From the NCBI GenBank assembly GCA_001799975.1, contig MGUQ01000109.1, forward strand, positions 10,206 through 15,215: a stretch of 5,010 nucleotides of DNA. Direction: 5' to 3'. Below are positions 1-5,010 of this stretch, piece by piece. Position 1 is the stretch's first letter; each line of letters starts with the position of its first letter. Made by a program: the position numbers and the translations under genes. The notes under the pieces are model-generated. The model was not told the origin of the DNA, did no database searches, and saw only the letters and a program-made list of their open reading frames with translations. The stretch is from Elusimicrobia bacterium RIFCSPLOWO2_01_FULL_54_10 (lineage in GTDB: Bacteria; Elusimicrobiota; Elusimicrobia; 2-02-FULL-39-32).

Positions 1-3000
1 GTGAATGATCATTTTTTTGACCAGCTGTTCCCGCGCTTTCTCCAGAGGAAGGATTTCTTCCACAATCAATTCATTCGCGGAGGTATCGCCCACCTGCTGG
101 TTCAGACGGCCTGAAACCACCACCATGCGGTTCACAGTGAGGAGTTCCGCGAGCGCCGCGTTGGCATAATTCTTGGGGAAAACCACGCAATCCATTTCGC
201 CTTCCAAATCTTCCAGCTTGAAGCGCGCGTAGGGCTCCTTCTTTTGCTTGGAAACCAGCCGCCGCACGTTCACGATGATGCCTGCCACGCGAATGCGGTT
301 GCCCGCGCTGCCGTTGGTTGGAATGTGAGCCAACCCGCTTGTGGAATAATATTTGAGCTCGTCCTTGAACTTGGCCAGGGGATGGCCGGACACATAAAAC
401 CCAAGCACTTCCTTTTCCAGGGCCAGCAGTTCGTGCTCGGACCATTCTTGGGTCTCAGCCAGTTGAGAGGAACCGTTCATGTCATGGATTTCGGAAGCGC
501 CAAAGAGGGATTCCTGCCCACGGGCGCGGTCTTCCCGAGCGGAGGAGGTGCGGTCCATCAACCGCTCAAGGTTGCTCATCAGCATGGCGCGGATGCGGGT
601 GGGAGGCTTCCCGCAGAAATCGAACGCCCCCGCCTTGATGAGGGATTCTAAAACTTTGCGATTTACCGTGCGGGTGTCCACCCTCTGCATGAAATCTTCC
701 AGAGATTTGAACGGCCCTTTCTGACGCGCGCGCAAAATCTCTTCCACCGCGCCGTCGCCCACGTTTTTCACCGCGGAAAGGCCAAAAAGAATTTTAGTGT
801 CCTTGCCCATGCCTGAAAGCGTGAAGCGCGATTCTCCGGACTGCACATTGGGCGGCACCACTTCGATGCCGAGCGACGAAGCGTCGTCAATGTATTGCAC
901 GATCTTGTTGCCTTCCTCTTTGGCGATGGAGCCGTGGCCGATGGCGGAGGTTATGAGGGAAGCCATGTATTCATGCGGATAATTGGCTTTAAGGAACGCC
1001 GTTTGATAAGAAATCAGGCCGTAGGCGGAGGCGTGGGACTTATTGAATCCGTAGCCGCCGAAATGTTCCATCTGCTCGAAGATCTTTTCGGCCACTTTGT
1101 GGTCGATGTGGTTCTTCTTGGCCCCGTCCACGAAAGTTTGTTTCATCTTGGTGATCTCTTCGGGGATTTTTTTGCCCATGGCTTTGCGCAGGCCGTCGGC
1201 TTGGCCCGGTGTAAAGCCCGCCAGAGCCTGGGAAATTTTCATCACCTGTTCCTGATACACCATGATGCCATAGGTTTCTTTGAGGATGGGCTCCAGGAGC
1301 GGATGGTCGAACTTCACTTTGGATTTTGCGTGGCGGCGGGACACAAAATCGTTCAGCATGCCGCTGCCCATGGGCCCCGGGCGGTACAGGGAAATGAGGG
1401 CCACGATGTCGTCCAGGCTGGAGGGTTTTAACTTGCGCAGCAAGTCCCGCATGCCGGAGGATTCCAGCTGGAAAATGCCGTCCGTCTTGGCGTGAGCCAA
1501 AAGCTCAAAGGTCTTGGCGTCTTCCATGGAGATTTTATAGAGGTCGAAAGCGGAGTCGTAGCGCTCGCGGATCATGGTTTCAGCATCGTGCAGAACCGTG
1601 AGCGTGCGCAGGCCCAAAAAGTCCATCTTCAAGACGCCCAGTTTGAGCAGGCCTTCATCGTTGAACTGCGTGGTGACGGTGTCCTTTGCCCCTCTGGAGA
1701 GCGGCACATAATCCGTGATGCCCTGGCCGTCTCCGGAAGGCACAATCACAATGCCCGCCGCGTGCACGCCCGTATGGCGCTTCATGCCTTCCAGCTTTTG
1801 GGAGACATCGAGAAGCTGTTTTACTTTTTCATCCGTCTGATAAAGCTCTTTGAGCTCGGGCGTTTGTTTGAGCGCCTGGGCCAGGGTGATGCCGATCTCC
1901 TTGGGGATCATCTTGGCGATGCGGTCCACGTCCTGCAGGCTCATTTCCAGAACGCGGCCCACGTCGCGCACGGCTGAACGGGCCATCATCGACCCGAAGG
2001 TGACAATTTGGGCCACGGAATCCTTGCCGTATTTTTCCATCACATAGCGGATCACTTTGTCGCGGCCGCCGTCGGAAAAATCGATGTCCAAATCCGGCAT
2101 GGTGCGGCGGTCGGGGTTCAAAAACCGTTCAAAGAGTAGGCCGTTTTTGATGGGATCAATGTGCGTGATTTCAAGGGAATAACTCACCAAACTGCCGGCG
2201 CCCGATCCCCGGCCCGGCCCCACAGGAACGCCGTTTTCCCGCGCGAACTTGATGAAGTCCCAGACGATCAAAAAGTAGGCGGGGAAGCCCATTTTTTTGA
2301 TGGTGTGGAGTTCAGAGGCCAGGCGGTCTTTTAAAACGGAAGTCAGCTCGCCGTAGCGTTTGCGGATGCCGGCCAGGCAAAGTTTTTCCAGGTAGGAATC
2401 CAGCGTCTCGCCTTGGGGAACTTTATATTGGGGGATGAGCAGGCGGTCGAACTTGAGCTCCAGGTTGCAGTGGTGGGCGATCTCCACGGTGTTCTGGACA
2501 GCTTCCGGCACTTCAGCGAAAATATTGGCCATCTGCTCCGGCGTTTTGTAGTAAAACTCCTCGGTGGCGTATTTCATGCGCGCGGATTCGGAGAGCAGCT
2601 TGCCCGTGCCGATGCACAGCAGCACATCGTGGGCGAAAGCGTCGTCTTTGCGGAAATAGTGGCAGTCATTGGTGGCCACGAGAGGAATGCCGGTCTTTTT
2701 CGAGAGGGCAACGAGGGCCGTGTCCACCACTCTCTGTTTTTCAATGCCGTGATCCATGAGCTCCAGATAAAAATTGCCCTGTCCGAAAAGTTCGTTGTAT
2801 TCTCCGGCGATCCTCTGCGTTTCGTCGACTTTCCCTTCCAAAACGGATTGGGCCACTTTGCCTTTCAAGCAACCGGAGAGGGCAATCAGGCCTTCGTGAT
2901 ATTTTTCCAGCAGTTCCCAGTCGATGCGGGGCTTGTAATAAAAACCCTCCAAATAAGAAAGTGAGGTGAGCTTCATCAAATTGGCGTAGCCGGTTTCGTT

Positions 3001-3306
3001 TTTGGCGAGGAGAGTCAAGTGATTGTTGGATGTGGAGAGAGTGCCGGAGCGGTCCATGCGGGATTTCGGCGCCACATAGGCTTCCATGCCCACGATGGGC
3101 TTGATGCCCTCAGACTGGCAGGCGCCGTAAAATTCGATGGCTCCGTGCATGTTGCCGTGGTCTGTCATGGCGAGCGCGGGCATTTTGTGGGAGGCGATAA
3201 ATTTGATGAGCTCGGAAGGTTTGCCTTTATCATCCACCAGGCGCACGGCCCCGTCTAAAAGGGAATACTCCGTGTGGGCGTGAAGGTGGACGAAATTGCC
3301 GCTCAT
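1..3306 (-). CDS. dnaE: DNA polymerase III alpha subunit (replicative polymerase), 3' end cut by window edge
   Basis: This is the catalytic subunit of the chromosomal replicase, which extends DNA at the fork while held by the beta clamp. 1102 residues are visible with no stop or frameshift; DnaE is usually about 1150-1200, so the last part of the C-terminal region lies off the left edge. The order matches the family. An N-terminal PHP domain (about 1-275) carries LHAHTEYSLLDG at 8-19, TDHG at 48-51, GMEAY at 73-77, SGC at 144-146 and NDCH at 213-216. The palm has GPGRGSGAGS at 363-372, MPDLDIDF at 403-410 (D407 and D409) and KMDFLGL with D562, matching the E. coli catalytic Asp401, Asp403 and Asp555. 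The fingers have RPGPM at 642-646, YQEQVM at 684-689 and FNKSHA at 754-759. A helix-hairpin-helix region around 870-900 is followed by a likely clamp-binding motif, QESLF, at 931-935, and an OB fold from about 1003 to 1075. The ATG is the only plausible start because an in-frame stop (3322-3324) lies 15 nt upstream of it. No Shine-Dalgarno is visible. It lies 24 nt downstream of the kinase gene and is probably co-transcribed with it. Confidence 0.97.
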   Translation of the reverse strand, partial: MSGNFVHLHAHTEYSLLDGAVRLVDDKGKPSELIKFIASHKMPALAMTDHGNMHGAIEFYGACQSEGIKPIVGMEAYVAPKSRMDRSGTLSTSNNHLTLLAKNETGYANLMKLTSLSYLEGFYYKPRIDWELLEKYHEGLIALSGCLKGKVAQSVLEGKVDETQRIAGEYNELFGQGNFYLELMDHGIEKQRVVDTALVALSKKTGIPLVATNDCHYFRKDDAFAHDVLLCIGTGKLLSESARMKYATEEFYYKTPEQMANIFAEVPEAVQNTVEIAHHCNLELKFDRLLIPQYKVPQGETLDSYLEKLCLAGIRKRYGELTSVLKDRLASELHTIKKMGFPAYFLIVWDFIKFARENGVPVGPGRGSGAGSLVSYSLEITHIDPIKNGLLFERFLNPDRRTMPDLDIDFSDGGRDKVIRYVMEKYGKDSVAQIVTFGSMMARSAVRDVGRVLEMSLQDVDRIAKMIPKEIGITLAQALKQTPELKELYQTDEKVKQLLDVSQKLEGMKRHTGVHAAGIVIVPSGDGQGITDYVPLSRGAKDTVTTQFNDEGLLKLGVLKMDFLGLRTLTVLHDAETMIRERYDSAFDLYKISMEDAKTFELLAHAKTDGIFQLESSGMRDLLRKLKPSSLDDIVALISLYRPGPMGSGMLNDFVSRRHAKSKVKFDHPLLEPILKETYGIMVYQEQVMKISQALAGFTPGQADGLRKAMGKKIPEEITKMKQTFVDGAKKNHIDHKVAEKIFEQMEHFGGYGFNKSHASAYGLISYQTAFLKANYPHEYMASLITSAIGHGSIAKEEGNKIVQYIDDASSLGIEVVPPNVQSGESRFTLSGMGKDTKILFGLSAVKNVGDGAVEEILRARQKGPFKSLEDFMQRVDTRTVNRKVLESLIKAGAFDFCGKPPTRIRAMLMSNLERLMDRTSSAREDRARGQESLFGASEIHDMNGSSQLAETQEWSEHELLALEKEVLGFYVSGHPLAKFKDELKYYSTSGLAHIPTNGSAGNRIRVAGIIVNVRRLVSKQKKEPYARFKLEDLEGEMDCVVFPKNYANAALAELLTVNRMVVVSGRLNQQVGDTSANELIVEEILPLEKAREQLVKKMIIH

Positions 3307-3319
3307 GGGGATTGCGGCT

Positions 3320-3325
3320 ATTATA
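3320..3325 (-). promoter_or_regulatory. Perfect -10 hexamer just upstream of dnaE
   Basis: The minus strand reads TATAAT here, inside the 24-nt gap between the kinase stop codon and the dnaE ATG. Thirteen nt separate it from the ATG, so a transcript starting about 7 nt downstream, at an A near 3313, would have a leader of only about 7 nt. No good -35 hexamer is seen at 16-18 nt spacing (those positions fall in the end of the kinase gene), and there is no TG extension. It could be an internal promoter for dnaE, or a chance AT-rich stretch. The missing Shine-Dalgarno and the same arrangement at the other two genes favour a real promoter. Confidence 0.45.
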
Positions 3326-3330
3326 CTAAA

Positions 3331-4239
3331 TTACAGATTTTCGAAATGCGTGAGGTTTTTAAAGGCTTTGAAGCGCGCGGTGATTTCGGAGTTTTTAAGC
3401 CGTTTGAAGCGGTTCAGCGAAAAATCTTCGACATTGAAGGAGGCCAGCACGCTGCCCATGATGATGGCCTTGCGGAAATTGGCGTCGTCGAACTTGCGGG
3501 TCTTGGCGAGATATCCCATGAACCCGCCGGCGAAGGAATCTCCGGCGCCCGTGGGGTCGAACACTTTTTCCAGCGGATAAGCCGGGGCGTGAAAGACGCT
3601 CTTGCGTGAAAAAAGCAGCGCGCCGTATTCGCCGCGCTTGATGATGAGGATTTTGGGGCCCATGGACTGGATTTTTTGCGCGGCTTGCACCAGGTTGTGC
3701 TCCCCGGAAAGCTGGCGGGCTTCGCCGTCGTTGATGATGAGGATGTCCACCAGGCCCAGGGTTTTGATGAGGGAATCTTTCTTTCCGGAAATCCAAAAAT
3801 TCATGGTGTCCAGGGCCACCAGCTTGGGCTTGGTGACCTGCTGGAGCACCTCGCGCTGCAAGTCCGGATCAATATTGCCCAAAAAAACGATGTCCAGCTT
3901 TTTATACGCTTCCGGCAGCTTGGGCCAGAAATTTTGGAACACGTTCAGGCGGGTATCCAGAGTTTTGGCTTCGTTCAGCTGGAAGCCGTATTCGCCCTTC
4001 CAGCGGAAAGTCTCGCCTTTTGCGCGCTCCAGGCCGGCCGTGTCAATTTTGCGGCTTTTGAGGAACTGGATGTCTTTTTCCGGGAAATCCTCGCCCACCA
4101 CGGCCACCAGAGAGACCTTTGTAAAGAAGCTGGCCGCCACGGAAAAATAGGTGGCCGAGCCGCCCAGGACCTCTTTGGCTTGCCCGAACGGTGTTTTGAC
4201 GGAGTCAAAAGCGACGGAACCGACGACTAGCAGGCTCAT
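3331..4239 (-). CDS. PfkB/ribokinase-family carbohydrate or nucleoside kinase, substrate unknown
   Basis: This is a complete 302-residue cytoplasmic kinase of the PfkB family, which transfers phosphate from ATP to a hydroxyl of a sugar, nucleoside or related molecule. Numbering is from the ATG at 4239. The N-terminal strand SLLVVGS is followed by Asp12, at the usual substrate-contacting position, and by the Gly-Gly pair 26-27 in GGSATYFS. An NxxE motif (NDGE, 170-173) and IKRGEYGAL (200-208) lead to the family signature DPTGAGDSFAGG at 228-239, where Asp234 is the expected catalytic base and GAG forms the anion hole. The late ASFNVEDF (266-273) is typical of this subfamily. The length is normal for the family. 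An ATG four codons further out (4251) is in frame, but 4239 fits the usual MSLLVVGS-type N-terminus better, and the outer ATG overlaps a strong -10 element. No Shine-Dalgarno is visible for either. The Asn found in ribokinase after the Gly-Gly pair is Tyr31 here, so ribose is an unlikely substrate. Adenosine-kinase-like or other sugar specificity cannot be decided from the sequence. dnaE follows 24 nt downstream in the same orientation. Confidence 0.93.
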   Translation of the reverse strand: MSLLVVGSVAFDSVKTPFGQAKEVLGGSATYFSVAASFFTKVSLVAVVGEDFPEKDIQFLKSRKIDTAGLERAKGETFRWKGEYGFQLNEAKTLDTRLNVFQNFWPKLPEAYKKLDIVFLGNIDPDLQREVLQQVTKPKLVALDTMNFWISGKKDSLIKTLGLVDILIINDGEARQLSGEHNLVQAAQKIQSMGPKILIIKRGEYGALLFSRKSVFHAPAYPLEKVFDPTGAGDSFAGGFMGYLAKTRKFDDANFRKAIIMGSVLASFNVEDFSLNRFKRLKNSEITARFKAFKNLTHFENL

Positions 4240-4249
4240 AAGTGCGAAC

Positions 4250-4258
4250 ATTTTAGCA
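4250..4258 (-). promoter_or_regulatory. Extended -10 promoter element for the PfkB kinase
   Basis: The minus strand reads TGCTAAAAT, an extended -10 (TGn plus TAAAAT, 5 of 6 matches to TATAAT). The hexamer ends exactly 10 nt before the ATG at 4239. A start about 7 nt downstream would fall on an A near 4243 and give a 4-nt leader. It overlaps the alternative outer ATG (4249-4251), which could then not be translated from this transcript. No good -35 at normal spacing is seen, which extended -10 promoters tolerate. The assignment rests on sequence match and position only. Confidence 0.5.
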
Positions 4259-4262
4259 AATC

Positions 4263-4282
4263 TTAAATGTAAGTTGATGTAA
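4263..4282. repeat. Imperfect 10-bp tandem direct repeat in the divergent promoter region
   Basis: TTAAATGTAA (4263-4272) is followed immediately by GTTGATGTAA (4273-4282). Seven of ten positions match and ATGTAA is identical in both copies, exactly one helical turn apart. The pair sits between the kinase extended -10 and the -35 of the pilin promoter. It is centred about 53 bp upstream of the predicted pilin transcript start, where an activator could bind. The region is AT-rich, so it could instead be an UP-like element or coincidence. Confidence 0.3.
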
Positions 4283-4290
4283 AAACCGTA

Positions 4291-4319
4291 TTGAATCGTT
4301 GACGGATGAGTGTTATACT
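4291..4319 (+). promoter_or_regulatory. Sigma-70-type promoter with extended -10 for the pilin-like gene
   Basis: A -35 of TTGAAT (4291-4296, 4 of 6 matches to TTGACA) is followed by a 17-nt spacer and a -10 of TATACT (4314-4319, 5 of 6), preceded by a TG extension at 4311-4312. The spacing is ideal. The -10 ends 10 nt before the ATG at 4330, so a transcript starting near 4325-4326 would be leaderless or nearly so. This also argues against the in-frame ATG at 4306, which lies upstream of the -10. Confidence 0.6.
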
Positions 4320-4329
4320 TCTTCAGGCA

Positions 4330-5010
4330 ATGAGAAAAGCAAGAACGGCGAGGGTCAAAGGCGTCACCCTGGTGGAACTGATGATCGGCATGGTCGTTCT
4401 CACCACCGCATTTGTCTCTGTGGCCCTTGTGTTCACCAGCATTTCCAAAGGCATCCTCGTCAACAAGACAAAAACCCTGGCCGTAAACCTGGCGCAGGAG
4501 AAGATCGAATCCCTGAAAAATCTGTCCTATTTTCGCCTGCTGGTGACCACCTCGGTTGCCCCAGCCGATCCGAATTTTCCCAACGCCACGGGCATGTATT
4601 ATGACAATGGGACCACCCGCTCTTATTATCCCGAAGAAACTTTGATCGTGGGGGACATAACATTCAAACGGAGGGCTTTCGTTGAATATTTGAGACAGGT
4701 CGGCAATGATTTTATCGGCTATCCCTCAGTGACTTGGACGAGCAACGATACGGGCATCAAACGAGTGACGGTCTATGTCGTGTGGCAGGAAGGGGAAGAA
4801 TGGAAAAAGATTGAGCTCAGCAACCTGAGGAACAATCCGGACCGCGCGCAGCTGGAGTATGAGTTCAGGGGTGTTGTGAGCTCGGCCACCTCCGGAACGC
4901 CTTTGGTGAACGCCTTGGTGGACACGGAACAGAATCCCTCTTACTTCGCGCGTACGGATTCCGACGGGATCTATTACTTTAAGGTTCAGCCCGGCACCTA
5001 CACATTGAGA
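4330..5010 (+). CDS. Type IV pilin-like (pseudopilin) protein with a C-terminal carboxypeptidase-regulatory-like domain, 3' end cut by window edge
   Basis: 227 residues are visible, open to the right edge. The N-terminus is a class III prepilin signal: a short basic leader (MRKARTARVKG), predicted cleavage between Gly11 and Val12 by the prepilin peptidase, and Glu16 at the +5 position of the mature chain. A hydrophobic helix follows to about residue 39, so the protein should be held in the inner membrane and assembled into a pilus or secretion pseudopilus. LAQEKIESLKNLSYF (54-68) resembles the helix continuation of minor pilins of the PilV/GspI kind. The segment 145-167, with VTVYVVWQEGEEW at its start, looks like the final strands of the pilin globular domain. 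From about 176 a second domain begins: GVV at 181-183, PLVNALV at 191-197, TDSDGIYYF at 209-217 and PGTYTL at 221-226 match the carboxypeptidase-regulatory-like beta-sandwich pattern. This domain often acts as a spacer or adhesion module. Exact pilus or secretion role is not determinable. The start at 4330 is chosen over an in-frame ATG at 4306 because the promoter -10 lies between them. No Shine-Dalgarno is visible. Confidence 0.88.
   Translation, partial: MRKARTARVKGVTLVELMIGMVVLTTAFVSVALVFTSISKGILVNKTKTLAVNLAQEKIESLKNLSYFRLLVTTSVAPADPNFPNATGMYYDNGTTRSYYPEETLIVGDITFKRRAFVEYLRQVGNDFIGYPSVTWTSNDTGIKRVTVYVVWQEGEEWKKIELSNLRNNPDRAQLEYEFRGVVSSATSGTPLVNALVDTEQNPSYFARTDSDGIYYFKVQPGTYTLR

Noticed and set aside
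71..445. A minus-strand 124-codon frame within the dnaE 3' part.
   Set aside because: It is an out-of-frame shadow of the dnaE OB-fold region on the same strand; the dnaE frame continues intact through it to the window edge.
895..2964. Several long plus-strand open frames (895-1431, 1492-1977, 2413-2964) opposite dnaE.
   Set aside because: They lie in codon register directly antisense to an intact dnaE with all family motifs, have no recognisable domains, and are the usual by-product of GC-rich coding sequence.
3307..3330. A terminator between the kinase and dnaE.
   Set aside because: The 24-nt gap has no stem-loop with a T-run; read-through from kinase to dnaE is more likely.
3676..4230. 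A 184-codon plus-strand frame opposite the kinase, with a second one at 3602-4150.
   Set aside because: Both are antisense to the well-supported PfkB kinase, with no recognisable motif; the first is in exact codon register with it.
4299..4319. TTGACG (4299-4304) as the -35 paired with TATACT.
   Set aside because: The spacer would be 9 nt, far too short; TTGAAT at 4291-4296 gives the ideal 17 nt.
4306..4332. In-frame ATG at 4306 as the pilin start, adding MSVILLQA.
   Set aside because: The promoter -10 (4314-4319) lies downstream of it, no Shine-Dalgarno precedes it, and the shorter leader from 4330 is a normal basic prepilin leader.
4299..4604. A 101-codon frame starting with TTG on the plus strand.
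   Set aside because: It overlaps the pilin-like gene in another frame, has a rare start, and gives a low-complexity basic product with no motif.

Overview
The window holds three protein genes and no RNA gene, CRISPR array or insertion sequence that I can see. On the minus strand, positions 1-3306 encode almost all of the replicative DNA polymerase III alpha subunit (DnaE; C-terminal end beyond the left edge). Directly upstream of it, also on the minus strand, is a complete PfkB/ribokinase-family small-molecule kinase (3331-4239, or 4251 with the first ATG). A short divergent control region of about 90 bp follows. On the plus strand, from 4330 to the right edge, is a type IV pilin-like (pseudopilin) gene whose product runs into a carboxypeptidase-regulatory-like beta-sandwich domain; its 3' end is missing.

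The organism is a bacterium with moderately high GC, a DnaE-type replicase and a type IV pilus, type II secretion or related machinery. DnaE is of the form with an apparently intact PHP metal site. The mix of a SATYFSVAA-type PfkB kinase and pilin proteins with extra beta domains reminds me of uncultured Gram-negative lineages such as Omnitrophota or Elusimicrobiota. That placement is only an impression from the protein style; nothing in the window proves it.

The clearest unexplained signal is at the gene starts. None of the three genes has a convincing Shine-Dalgarno sequence, yet each has a good -10 hexamer only 10-13 nt before the preferred ATG. The two divergent genes both have extended -10 elements (TGnTAAAAT and TGnTATACT) with exactly 10 nt between hexamer and ATG. 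This predicts leaderless or nearly leaderless mRNAs and moves the preferred kinase start four codons inward. Between the two divergent promoters lies an imperfect 10-bp tandem repeat that could bind a regulator.

The kinase and dnaE are separated by only 24 nt and probably share a transcript, with an additional promoter for dnaE in the gap. The pilin gene is transcribed away from them and is likely the start of a separate surface or secretion gene cluster to the right. I see no functional link between the replication gene and the pilin gene.
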